DNA of 64,000 bases from Cristatella mucedo (Eukaryota > Bryozoa > Phylactolaemata > Cristatellidae), in NCBI GenBank assembly GCA_009760855.2, contig WPIO01000003.1, forward strand, positions 10,072,501-10,136,500, written 5' to 3'. This document shows, in pieces, positions 36,680 to 49,638 of the stretch (positions are counted from its first letter, which is position 1; each line of letters opens with the position of its first letter). Below the pieces are notes generated by a model. That model had not been told where the DNA came from and searched no databases. It saw nothing but the letters and a program-made list of their open reading frames with translations. A program made the translations under genes and the position numbers.

Positions 36680-36930
36680 TGCCATAATAATAATAATAAT
36701 GCACTTGATAAAGCGCCCTCAGAGAACTCAGTCTCTCTCCAGGCGCTTTACATTTGCTGCAAATGGAAATGCAATTGAATGGTGAGTAATATCATGCTTA
36801 AGAAACAAACAAAATGAATAACATGGTTTGGGGTGACATGAACACGGTCAGCATGCAAATGTGGTTAGCATGCACAGTCTCAGCACGCATAAGCACATCA
36901 AGGACGAATCACAGGGACCCACTAAATGCT
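36680..36930 (-). mobile_element. LINE 3' end cut by the palindrome boundary
   Basis: Minus-strand LINE 3' UTR and tail, the mirror of 12522-12772. The rest of the LINE (RT region) is absent: the copy is severed at 36930, unlike its left-arm counterpart, which is contiguous with the RT ORF. Confidence 0.9.
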
Positions 36931-37033
36931 TGTTACAACGGCCTTGTAGCATTTATTAAAAGATGGCAACCTTCAGCCAGCTTTACACAAAACGTCACCA
37001 GGTCATGGGTAGGCACAGGTCGGGGCCCGGTAA
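36928..37033 (+). repeat. 106-bp duplicate of 29094-29199 abutting the palindrome end
   Basis: The palindrome arm runs through AAATGCT (36930). The duplicate begins GCTTGTTACAAC, sharing 3 bp (GCT) with the arm end, and runs to CCCGGTAA at 37033. Unrelated sequence follows. Confidence 0.92.
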
Positions 37034-37292
37034 CTTATTACTCGTACTACACACGGCGGGTGATACTGTTTTTGCAGTGCAGCTAGTTATGAAGGACAGG
37101 AGCCGTGGCAGACCTAGCTGGTCAAATTAAGAATTTTTCTATGCACCTTTCGATCAACCAGAAGCCATAGAGGCCGTGCTAACACTAGAAACACGTAAAA
37201 AGGATTATTGGATTTAAAGATCTATCAAACAGCAGTAGCTAGCCCCAAATGCTACTAGTACGGTTTTGGGAGTCCCGCTAATTTGTAGTTAC

Positions 37293-37465
37293 AGTAGTCT
37301 AGCCTTTAGGGCCTCATGCTCTGGGCGTCTGTTCGAGTCCTGCAGCAGGCGACCCTCTGTTTCCTAATAAGAGTGAACCCTTTGTTTCCTAATAGGAGTG
37401 AAAGTGACAGCTGCTAGTGCTTATCTGCTGCTATATGAATGAGGCTGTTAAATTAGAAAAAAATT
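37293..37465 (+). mobile_element. SINE family B copy
   Basis: tRNA-like head with TGTTCGAGTCCTGCAGCAGG (B-box-like), an internal duplication (TTTCCTAATA(A/G)GAGTGAA twice, about 30 bp apart), and the closing motif GAATGAGGCTGTTAAATTAG before an A/T-rich run. Confidence 0.65.
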
Positions 37466-38620
37466 TTTTTTTTACTGTAGCCCGAAACTAGGGATGCTAG
37501 GGATCGAATATGTCCGTAGAGAAAACTTTGAATTATCAGGCAGTACTCAAAGAAGAAACAAGAATTATGTCCTTACTACACGTACAATTAAGAGTCAGCT
37601 GACCTACCACGTTTTGGCTTTCCTAATAGGTGTAGTTTGTACGGTCGTTTAATTATGTTAAGTTGGGATGGACATTTAGGATCTTCTGAAATGATTCTGA
37701 ATGAGAGGAATGTTCTATTTCTTCATATGCAGCTAAAATAGGGGAATTGAGCCATAAGGGTGGTGTTGCCAAATAATTAGGAGCTGATTCCACGAGTCTC
37801 AATTACATTGCCGACCCGAGAAGCACTCTACAGCAGGAGCAAGAACAGATCCCGCAGGGGCAGATGCCAAACTGCCAATCAAGACACGATTACCAAGACT
37901 CAACTGACTGGATGCCCGAATAGATTCGTCCTATTATCGCCCAGATCGGCTGTGTCTCGCAAATTGGCAAGTAGGATCTAAAGATCATCGGTGTCCGATT
38001 CGGCCAACCGGTCGAGTTCTGCCATGGCAGCAACAGACGTTATCACCTCCACCATAGCTGTCTGTTATTGGTCACATAGAAAGAGAATTTTAGTAGAATC
38101 GTGTCACTCTAATCTAGATCTTGTGGACAGCCTTAGACAAGAAAAGGACCGATGTAAACAGGGTGGCTATTTAAGTTCGGATCGAAGTGGGCAACTAGAA
38201 TGACTTAGAGACAACCATTTATCGAGTGAGGCACTGAAAACTGTGCTGTGGTTAGGTAATGTCAGCTAATGAGCAAAGAGGAGAGGTACGGTCTGCAGGT
38301 GATAATCCTTTTTGTTGGCCTTAATCATTGTCGCCGATTGTGAAAAGAATCTGTGATAAGTTGCCACCAAAAAAATTCCAGGCAGCAACACATCAGATAC
38401 AACAGATGGGGTGCTATTACAATGGAGCTGTCAATCTGTGAAATTTTGCTAAAGAAGGCTGAAAGCTGGCAGGCTGCACAGTCAACATCCTGGGAGTAAG
38501 ACTGCTGGGCATTGTCAAGTAATCGATTCAGGGTCTTATAAACATATTTTAAGACTAGATTGATAGCAATAGGTTAAAAATGCCCCAGCATTCCAAAGCT
38601 TCTGCATGTATCTAGAGATG
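37466..38620. other. Intergenic, nothing recognised
   Basis: AT-rich, with short open frames only. Confidence 0.5.
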
Positions 38621-38624
38621 CTTC

Positions 38625-38725
38625 TTAAATCTGACAATATTTCCTTTGCAGCAAATGTAAAGCACCTAGAAAGATATTGAGTTCTCTGTGGGCGCTTTAT
38701 CACGTGCATTACTATAATTATTAGG
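38625..38725 (+). mobile_element. LINE 3'-end fragment (tail only)
   Basis: TTGCAGCAAATGTAAAGCAC, AGATATTGAGTTCTCT, GGGCGCTTTATCACGTGCAT, ATT-type repeat. Confidence 0.8.
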
Positions 38726-38861
38726 CCTGTTTTCTTAAAACGACATTCAAGTGTCGTATTTCGACAGCAATCTTTTCGAGTTTTGTAGTGCTCCATAGGG
38801 ATGAACTTCAAGGTAAAAAATCCACGGTAATCATAGAACAGTTTTGAGTTTACAGGGATAA

Positions 38862-38945
38862 AAATAATAATAATAATGCACTTGATAAAGCGCCCTCAGA
38901 GAACTCAAATCTCTTTTTAGGCGCTTTACAGTTGCTGCAAAGGGA
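38862..38945 (-). mobile_element. LINE 3'-end fragment (tail only)
   Basis: Opposite orientation to the preceding tail, about 140 bp away: (AAT)n at 38864-38876, then GCACTTGATAAAGCGCCCTC and the stem-loop. Confidence 0.8.
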
Positions 38946-38949
38946 TAAA

Positions 38950-40400
38950 AGAGCTAAGGTACAATCAGAGTACTAGTGATTAAGACCAACAATACTTATA
39001 CCGCAGGTGTACACGAACCTCATCTTGAAATTCAAAAGGTGACATCTTCCCCATTCATAATTCATTTGCATAGCCAGGATACATAAAAGCCATAGAATCC
39101 AGTTAATAATTTATCGTCGATGCATAGCACCTTCGGAAATTAATAAGGATGCATTTGCATGCACACAAAAAAGCTTACCAGCAAAAGTATACAACATTGT
39201 CAGTTGTAAATCATCAACTCAATCCTTGCTTTATTTCACTGCTAACGGTGCCATCGGCAATCTTGTCGCTTAATATCGGTCATACATCCATTTAGTCCTA
39301 TCTTACTGTCATCTTTCCTGTTTTTCCATTATCAGATCAGCATTGATTTGAACGCAGGCAATGAATGTGCCATTACAACATTACTCAGGGATGTTTCCCT
39401 TTCCTTAATACAAGTAGTGGGTCTAAAAGTGGTCCAAAATTATATTTGCTTCGTCCAACCTCTAAATTAGACATACCAAGTAATCAAGTGGATTTCTGCC
39501 ATCCTAAATATGAAACCGCAGAGAATCACAAACTAATCAATTATCAAGTGAGTTAATTTTAGTGTGCAGCTTTCATCGGATTAAGTCAGCTGCTATCCCA
39601 ATGATCTTGAAAATGGGGAGCAAAGGCATATGACTACAGGCTTTGGTCTCCAGCCAGTCACGTAAGAGCTCAATGAGAAGTAGGTCGGCCTTAAAGGATT
39701 GACATATCTGCAGGTCTCCTTGGATCCGAGTCTAACTCAGCAAAGACCCAGCTCCACATCTGACGATTCCCTATGAATGTGCGCCACAGGACAGCGCTAT
39801 CCTGCTGTTCCTCAGATTTCACTTCAAACGAAGGTGACAGACATAATAAGCAGATTATTGTTGCATGACATCTTATATTTACAGCTTATTTTAAATTAAC
39901 CGACTTTCTGTCTTAGCAAAATAAGGAATCCAGACTCTTGACTACTACAATTTAGTTTATACGCGTGACCACCAGGGCATACGGTAGACACTTTCACATA
40001 TACACGGTAGTCAAGAGTCTGGCATCCTGCAAGTCTGGTCTTAGGTTACACTGGAGGCTGCAGCCATTGACCACTGTGAAATAATGCAAAATCCTTACAA
40101 AAATCAGCATGCACCAACAATGATAGTGAGTGATCTGTTGCTTTGTCGCAGTGTTTAATCTGCAAATAAGCACAAACTATGCATGGCTCCAGTGAAGTCA
40201 CGATCAGTCTTCAGGTCTGTCACCGGCAGGCGACAAGCATCTTGTGCGTGGCACGAGGATGTAAATTTGACGCAATAGCAATGATGAAACAGCAGCAACT
40301 ATTCCATGCTCGAGAGCACGAACTGCAACACTGAGGGTCTGCTGTCTGAAGCCAACTCAACTACCAATCAGTGCGAGTTCAATTCTAATGTGTCACTCGA
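38950..40400. other. Downstream of the carrier gene, probably 3' UTR then intergenic
   Basis: The carrier stop codon is at 40401-40403, so the sequence below it should include the 3' UTR. The nearest TTTATT (AATAAA on the minus strand) that I noted is near 39228. An 18-nt string (AGTCAAGAGTCTGG and neighbours) recurs in inverted form around 39930 and 40010, forming a loose stem. No other gene is recognised. Confidence 0.4.
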
Positions 40401-40575
40401 TTATTTACGCCAACCCCATTCAGTGACCTTGCGCTGCGCGTTGACCATGACGATCATACTGACACCGTTAGCCAAAAAGCTTCGCACCGTGCCTGGTCCC
40501 AAGCCTCGGTAGAGTGCAAAGAAACCTCCACGCTCGCTGACCACAGTCCTCATGCGCTGCCACACCGGAACATTG
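40401..40575 (-). CDS. Carrier exon 8 (terminal)
   Basis: Acceptor TCGCACAG. Encodes NVPVWQRMRTVVSERGGFFA, then LYRGLGPGTVRSFLANGVSM and the C-terminus ending EWGWRK, stop TAA at 40401-40403. Third matrix loop and helix 6. Confidence 0.95.
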
Positions 40576-43500
40576 CTGTGCGAGCAGAAAAGCAATGCCA
40601 AAATTATAAACATGCATGTTACGATAAAGAGATAAACATGCAACAGACGAACAGTGGCCCAGATTGCAGTATCACAAAGTGGAACAACTCAGGGATCATA
40701 GGCAAGTACTGTGTTCGATGCCTCACCAGAAGCAATTAGAGTTAAACATGAATGAACGGCTTCTTTTTTAACCTGAAAATGAATGCATACTCATGTCCCC
40801 ATCAAGCCATTTACCACAGAAAACTTCATCAGACATCGCTGGCATATGCACATATGATAGCACTGCCATCTGTGATCTGGCTGTAGGTTCAAAGGGCACC
40901 AAAGGAGCAGCTTGACACTCACACAGCGAAACAAATAACAGCTACGGCACAAACGTGAAGCACTGGGCCAGAGCCGTCGATTGCCTGCCTGTTGGTGTAC
41001 TGAAGATCAATGCGCTACATCTGCATGACAGGAGCAGCATACACAGTCAGCATAAGATTAGGAAAGATGATGTAAATAGACTGCAAAAGGCATGCCGGAA
41101 AAATGATGCATAGATGTGTGGAGATCTTTAAAAAAAATTAGCCGACAACATCAAAACCCGACATCTAAGTACACTTAGGGTCGCTCAAGTAACAAACAGT
41201 ATCAATGGCCACGAATTTGCCACTCCCACATATATCGTTTTGAAGATGATGTGCAACTATAATTGAAGCACTACCACCGCGATAAGCTCAGAGCAAGGGT
41301 TCATATAATCTGAGTAGTATGCCTGTCTCTCCATATGCTGCTTGTTGCCAGGACTCCTTAGAGCATACCTTAGACTGAGCTTTTTTTTGTAAAGGCGTGA
41401 GTTATGTCTGCAGGTGAAGGACAATAGGAGTCTATGCACCGTGCCCCCTAAATAACTTGAGACTCAGGCCATCCCGAAAAACGTTTATTGGGCCACTCCC
41501 GGCATAGGAATTCCTCGCGGTGTAATCTGCAGACCTAGCGATGTAATCTATGGACAGGTGCTGATGCACTACATAAAGGTAAGCTAATAAGATTGAATAG
41601 ATTTAACACATAACGTTTGAATTACACAAACACAACAGCATGGACACATAAATCACCCAGCATGTGTGTAATTGGAAAACACAAAACGACCAAAGGCAGT
41701 CTGCTTAAAGACAGAGCACGAACAATTTCTTCTTAGGCTGGAACGATTTAGCAAATACTGCCTGCTCACAGAGCTAGGACTTGATCGATTGAGCTATAGA
41801 GACTCTGTTCTCCAGCTCTTAGCACAGACTTTGAGCCTGGGCTTTAAATGGCCACTGTATGTGTCCGAGCCAAAGCCTGGTATAATGCCTGAATTGCACA
41901 TGCATGTGTTTTTATGGCAATTGGGACCTCAGCAACATTCATAAATTCTGATTGCAGAAAACTTCAGTGCAAGGTCGGCAAGGTTTTAAAAGCGGCTACG
42001 ACATCTTTAATCACAGCAAGTTGATCGGCAATGCAAACTTCCGGTAACTGCAATCAGGATACTAAAAGTGGACATGTGAAGAGGGGATATGTAATGCATG
42101 CATTTACTGTATGCTGTATCAACTGTGTGTATGCATGTATGTAGGTGGGTATGTGTTTATGCATGTATGTGTATGCATGTGTATGTATGTTGCCCCTGAG
42201 TCCCAGTCCATGGGTAGGGTCCTCGCTCTTCAAGACCCAGAGCATGGGTTCGAGTCCGACAGTGGGCGATCCTTTATAGCCCACTGGGGTGATAGCCGAT
42301 AAAGCTCTTCTGCCGATATACAAATGAGCCTGTTAAATCAGCTGACTTTATTCGTGTATGAATGTATGTATGTATTTAGTTAGGTATGCAGGTATGCAGG
42401 CATGCATAAATGCAGGTAGGCATTTATACATGTATGTATGTATGCATGCATGCATGCATGCATGCATGTACATACGCATTATGTACGTGCGTACTATGTA
42501 TGTATTATGTATGTCTACTACTAACCATTCGATCGTGCCTCCTTTGCAGCAAATACAAGGTGCCTAGAAAGAGATTGAGTTCTCTGAGGGTGCTACATTA
42601 AATGTATTATTATTATTATTATTACGTACATTTGTTGTATGTATTATGAGTGTATTGTGTGTGTATTATTTATATATGATGTATGTATTATGTATGCACA
42701 ATGTATGTACTATGTACGTATCATACAGCACACATGCACACACGGATATACGTGCTTATGTATGTACAGGGTATGTATATACGTATTTGTATATGTATCT
42801 ATGTATGCATGCACATATGCATGCATGCGTGTACCTCCATCAATAACTACACAAAGTCGCAAAGACTATGTGGATGCTCCACTGGAGAGCTTTTTTCTTG
42901 GTGCATTCAAAGCCTAGTCAGCTGATGATTGATGCTGATTCAGGCTCGGAGCACATGAAGATATCCGGTAGAGCTACAGGCAGATACCAGTGCATAAGGG
43001 GACTAAATGCACAGTGCAAGAAGAACCTAGATAGTTGGAACCAAACAGCACATGTGCATCTGACTATCTATAATCAGACACGTGTTTTATTATTATGAGT
43101 GAGCAACGTCCAACATAGCTATAGCACTAACAGTACTAGGCAATGAAATAAACAAAATGAAAGAGTCCTTTATATAAGCCTGGTGAGTATCCGAGCCACA
43201 CATTGTCTGCCAGGAGTTGTGGTGTATAACTTATTTATATTTTTAAGACACCAGAACGAACTTGAGGATTTCTTTTAGCATAAATGTGCCTGTTATTTCA
43301 ATCGGATGTTAGCCAAAGGCACGTGGCGGCTGATTTCCGTATGCGCATGGCCAAGATGTCGACTGTTATATACCAAAATATATTTGCTAAATTAGAACTA
43401 CCTGTTGCAAGCAAGTCGGGTCTGAGCACACGCTTACATCTGCAAATGCAAGGGGGAAATTATTCTATGACATATACAGTTGCACTGCCACGAAACATAT

Positions 43501-46200
43501 AATTTTTTCTTGGCATAACATGCTATCCTTAAATATCTGCAGCAGATTAAAGAACTAAACATCGTAAACAGCACAATTCTAGACCAAGCAAGATACATAT
43601 ATTAAGCATGTCACTAAACAAAAAAGGTAGCCACACCTTTTTATCACTGAATCGGTCAAACCCCAATCTGCAACCGCAACAAACCCAAGCGGGTAAAGGG
43701 GAATCAAAACTAAGTGATGGAAACAGTACACTCCATAGGGTAATTGGTAATCAGGGCTTAACGTCTAAAAGAAATATGTATGACCGATAAAAAACAAATA
43801 AGTCATTCGTGCCAAACGATGCCATGGAACTTAAATGCTTAATAATTATAATAATGAATAAATTATAATAATTATAATAATTATTACACTATAATTAGAA
43901 TAATAATACTCTATTTATAGCACCCCCAGATAACTTAATCTCCTTGGTATTTTACATCTGCTGTAAAGAAAGCATGATCGAATGATTAGCGGTAGTATTG
44001 CAATACTAACATGCATGACATGGTTACAGGTGACACGCACGAACAGGGTCAGCGTGCAAATATGGTTAGTGGTAGCATTTACAGCGTCAGCACAAAGAAG
44101 TATACAAAGGACGAATGACAAGGACCCACTAAATACTGTGATAAACATGTGTTTCAAGCTTTTTTCAAATGTCATTAAGTCAGAGGATGTCGTGGCATCA
44201 GTCGGTAGTGAGTTCCAGGCTTTCGGAGCATATGAACTAAAGACACGGACTCCAAAGGCTTTGAGGTTTGTACAGGGGAGATAACTAAACGATTTGAGTC
44301 GGAACAGCAGGTGGTACGATGCCTAGGCTGGTGGGGAGTAGTTCTGATAGGTAGGCTGGAACAGTGAATGAATGGACTTTAAAGTGAGTGACCGAACCTT
44401 GAAGTCGATGTGCTGCTTGATTGGAAGGAAGTCAGTGCAGGCCAACCAGAAGTGATGTGAAGTGGCAACTGTACCACTCACGACAGACAAGCCTAGCTGT
44501 GTTGCAGAGTTGCTGCAGAGTTTTAAACTAACTGTAAGCGCCAGAGTGCACATGTCGGTAGACCAGCAAGCACTGAGTTACAGGAATCGAGATGGGTTGC
44601 CACAAATACAAGGATCAATATGGATGTAGCCTCCCTGCTTAAGCAAGTCCGAATTTTGGCAATGTTATGCAGCTGAAAGTACGCAGACTTTACTGTGGAG
44701 CTGATGTGGTCATCTAATGAAAGACAACTTTGGAACAGGACACCTAGATTTCGTGCCGATGCAAAAAGGAGATACACTGGCAGAACCGAGTTTGAGTATT
44801 AAACTGTTTGCCCATAACTAGTAAGTCGGTTTTATCGTCATTCAATTTGAGAAAGTTTGCTGCCATCCATGGGCAGATGTCAGCAATACATGCAGCACGG
44901 GAGTTAAGACTATTCGACATGATCTAGGGCTGGGTTGGATCACAGCAAAGGTACTACTGAGTGCTGTCTGCATAGAAGTAAGGGCCCAGATTGTGCTTGC
45001 GATCACTTAGGCAAGAGGTGGAATATAAACTGTGAAAAGAAGCAGATCAAACACGGAGTCCTGAGGTATCCAGTACTTCAGCAATTCCTCGGATGACCTT
45101 TGTCCGTTCACATAAATACTCTGCAGTCTTCCACTGAGATAGGATCTGAACTATTCCAATGCAGTGTAAGTGATGCCAAGGTGAGATGAGAGCTACTCAA
45201 GAACGACTTGGTGATCAATAGTATCAAACGTTGCCGAAAGATTAAGTAAAACAAGCAGAGAGACTTTACCAAAGTCAGCATTCCAGAGAATACTACCGAA
45301 GCAATGCTGACTATATGGGGTGATTAGCTTTAAAACCAGACTGGAACTTACTTGCTAGGTTTTAAGTTATAATAAGATATAATAAGAGTTCGGCCAGTCT
45401 GCCACAACTAGTTCTTTGATAAGAAAAGGTAGAGGGAGACTGGGCAGAAGCTGCTCAAGTTCTCTCGGTCTAGTGTCTTTCTTAATTAGTGGCCTAACAA
45501 AGTTCTTTTGAAAGGTGCAGGGACATGACCCGAGGTTAAGGACCTATTTATTATGTTAGTTATGCTTAAGTAATTGCATACAAAGACATGAAAGTAGGCA
45601 AAGCAGAATCCACTGCATGTTGCAGCCCGAAGTTGTTGGGGTAGACATCACTTGGCAGTCAAATACAGAACGGAAAACCACCAAACCGGCTAGTAGATCA
45701 TGCTTACGGTCCATAGTTACACTGCACTTGTGACTTCATATACTCCAAAGGCCAAACAAGCCACCACGATAGTGTGGCTGCTATACCTGAAAGCAAGTAG
45801 ATGTGGCAATCAGTAATCGAATACCGTGTAACTGTGTTAAATGATGTTCTTACAGCTGCTGTCACTCCAAACACTATGCTATTGCAGTTTGCTAGCACCA
45901 ACCAAGAATCACTGAAGACTCACCCGACGTGAGGAATGGACCCACCAGAGGCTTGCTGAAATGTTCGGGATAATGGCGTCTAATTGAGTCAACCATAATG
46001 AAATAGTTTGTCATTAAGCCCAAAGTTCGGCACCATGTTACCCCAAAACCCTAAAACGCATAGTGAATGATCACTTGCCACACCATCAATCAAGCCATCA
46101 TGACCACCAAGCCACATCGCAGTCCAGTGCAGTGGCACTACTATAGGAACACCAGCGCTTTTGAATCTTCCATGATCTGTAATATCATAAATTGGTATTG

Positions 46201-46289
<89 letters not shown>

Positions 46290-48982
46290 ACCCATGCACA
46301 TACATACATGCATGCAGTGGCGGTGCCGGGATTTTCATCTAGGGGCAAGACCTGCAAAATTGTAATGTCGGGGAGCAGGACCTAAAAGATGTTCATGTGG
46401 GCAGGGCTAGACTTATAATTAAGGAAAAATCATTGCGTTTTCGACATGGAATGGGTGGTTTCACGTCGAGTGTAATTAAGGCATAATTTGTCGTTGGTGA
46501 TGGCTGGGGGCGTTACGAATAGGGGGCTGCCAAGGTCACTACCTTGTTGCAAGGGGGGGTTGGCAAATGCCCCCAGCCTGGCTCAGCACCGGACGCCCAT
46601 ACACTGTATGTGTGTCCCTAGTTCTCAGCCCAGAGGTAAGGTGCTTGCACTTCAAGACCCAGGTTGTCGGTTCAAATCTTGCAGCAGCCAATCCATCATT
46701 ACATTTACATCAATACATCATTACATTTGGCAACTAAGTCCGCTGCACTCGGTTATTCACATTACCACACTAAGTTGCAATAGTCACGATGCACATAGGA
46801 TCATTAGCAGCAGCACGATGGCCAGAAACAACTATGAGGCATGCAAATTGCAGCAGATCTCATATTTGCAGTGAAGCCAATCCTACTCCACTTTTCATGA
46901 ATACTAATATTCCTCAAACAATTTTTAAAACAGAGCGAATGCAGCCCTATATGGTTTCATATAACTGACTAGTAGCCTACTGACGGTGTTTGGGCTGCTG
47001 CAAAGCCATTCTGTGAATCATGGCAAGTATGCAAAGAGTCTTCCGTGCGCACAAAATGGTTCACACAGTGCCTCAAAATCCAGAGCGTAGAACAAAAACG
47101 GACCACAGCCAGATAACTTCAAAACAAAAATTTCGATAGTGGCACAGTAACCACCTAACTGGAGATCAAGTTGTCAGAAAATGTCGAAGAAGACTTGACA
47201 CGAGCAAAGCAGAAAAACAGCCCAGCTCTCACGCATCCTTGATACCTCGGAGGCTTCATCGATTGATCAGGCGATACTAGCTAAACATAGTGGGATGCCT
47301 ATACACTCACAGCAAGCATGGCAGCTATGGCCAGCATGCTGCTGGGCGTGCTCCAACAGCTAGCTATTTAGCACAATGCCTGAGGCCAAACAGACTGAGT
47401 GATCAAGCTGTCTTTCGCTGCATATTACTAGACGAAGGCACAGTCGGAAGCAGCTCTGCATGAAACGAGGGCGTGGCTTAAAGAACCTAATAGGCATTAG
47501 CTTTTGTTTATCGACGGCCTGAGCTTTTGACGGCCTGAGCTTTTGTTCGGCTTGGCAGGCGAGGCGACCCGATCCGGCAGCACAAGAGATTGCCACTGCA
47601 CTGCAACATGCTTGGCACTGGTGAAATAGTGCAGTCACTGGATGGCCTCACCACAGTGCCGCCAGCGAGTACAGCTGTCCTGTGCAGTCGCAATGACTGC
47701 AAACCACCACAATGCAGCTACTGCCATCATGCAGCAGCACCAGCAAAAAGCAGGCACCGCTTGGCTCCCCTCCGAGACTGAGAAGAGAACACAGCCAAGC
47801 CACAGCGCAGGTGGACAGCACTCACCGTGTACACCGAGCGCAGAGCCCACGACTGGTTCGTCTGCCGCCGAACCTAGACGACACCGCACTCGGCGGACAG
47901 ACAGCCGCCAGCCGATCTTGCGAACATGGCAAGCAAGAGGGACAGAGAAGCCACTGAAGTGTCGGAGGTAGCAGCCGCCTGCACGCGTTCACTCGCTGCT
48001 GATACCTTTGCATATTCAAGCGGAGTCTCTATCACGGCTCTTACGGTGGCCGCGCATACTCCACTCAGTATGACCCGCCTGTAATAGAATCAGCGGTCCC
48101 CGATTCGGCTTAAAATGACGTGCTGATAGTCTGACGTGACGTGAAAGATAGAACAAATTAATTAGCGCCACCGGCGCAAGCATCGCTGGGCGGATATTAA
48201 TTCGTATAGCGATTGAGTGAGCGCTGGCGGCAGACAGGCTGCTTCCAACACCCTGCTCGCTGGGGAGCAGCGCCTGCCGAGAGATGGACAGAAAGGGTAC
48301 CATGGGCGCCTGGCATGTCTCAGCTGCTACGAAGAAAGCTCTATCTCCGAGACGGTCTATGCCTTTATTGTTACAGAAACAACGACTCATACTGCTTAAG
48401 CTTTAGGGGGATGCAGCATCACCATCTGCCATCCAGACTTACGATAATCAAAAAGTGCTGTCACTGCTGCCAGCCACTTCACTATTCAGAATTACCCAAA
48501 GTAATAATGCATGCTTACCATGCTCACTCTGCCCACTGCTCACAGGTCTCATCAGTCGCTCTGCCCACGTGTTGGGTAATCACCCAACACGTGGTTATCA
48601 GTTGTTAATAGTTACATAAAAATACCAAGTCCTTTGTATAGCACCCTAAGAGAACTAAATCGCTATCCAGGCACTTGCAAGAGAGACACAAACTAAGACT
48701 TAATGGCATGCAATGTATCAAACTGGGACAAGCATGCAGAAGCACACAAGTATCAAGTGAAGACCTGCATGTAACGCACAAAAGAAGACACAGGGATACT
48801 TGTTAATGTATTTAAGCCAATAAAGACATAGTTTTGCATATTGAGTAGGGTAACTCATATTAAAATGTAACTTCTGCACCAAAAGTCTATTAGCTTCTTG
48901 TTGCAGTACGGATTTGTATTGTATTTATACTACACTCCATATCGAAATAATAGCAGCACAAACAATATATACATATACATAT

Positions 48983-49022
<40 letters not shown>

Positions 49023-49342
49023 CTGCTCGTATATATATATATGCATATACACACACGAGCAGCTCACTGCCTGTGGACTCGCTTTGCTGAGTAATAGTAG
49101 TTCCGTAAGGTAAGACAATGCTGTGCCATCTTGCCACTTGAAGGAAGTGTGCCATCTTGGAACGAAGGATGGACTTTCTCGCTTTAATTAGTAAAGATAT
49201 ACATAAAGCTCACAGCCTTTGGAATCGCTTCGCTGAGTCACAGTAGAATTACACGTCTATTACACGGTCACTCCCGGAAGTACTGGTCACCATCTTGAAG
49301 CATGATGGAAGGAAGGGCGGATTTTCTCGTTTTAATTAGTAG

Positions 49343-49435
<93 letters not shown>

Positions 49436-49585
49436 TTTATATATGTGCGTGTATGTGTGTGTTGGTATATATATATATAGAGAGAGAGAGAGTGAGTGAG
49501 TGAGTGAGTGAGTGAGTGAGTGAGTGAGTGAGTGAGTGAGTGAGTGAGTGAGTGAGTGAGTGAGTGAGTGAGTGAGTGAGTGAGT

Positions 49586-49638
<53 letters not shown>

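Noticed and set aside
41672-41944. 90-codon ORF inside carrier intron 7
   Set aside because: No splice consensus or recognisable domain. Intronic chance ORF.
42441-42468. Short-period repeats as a CRISPR array
   Set aside because: The (CATG)n run and other microsatellites lack spacer structure, and the genome is eukaryotic.
42103-42925. Tyr/Cys/Met-rich frames in the TATG region
   Set aside because: Translated (TATG)n microsatellite with no independent support.
47360-48019. ORFs of 80-109 codons on both strands around carrier exons 4-5
   Set aside because: Wrong frames relative to the carrier exons. The real coding segments are the short exons 47826-47873 and 48006-48078.
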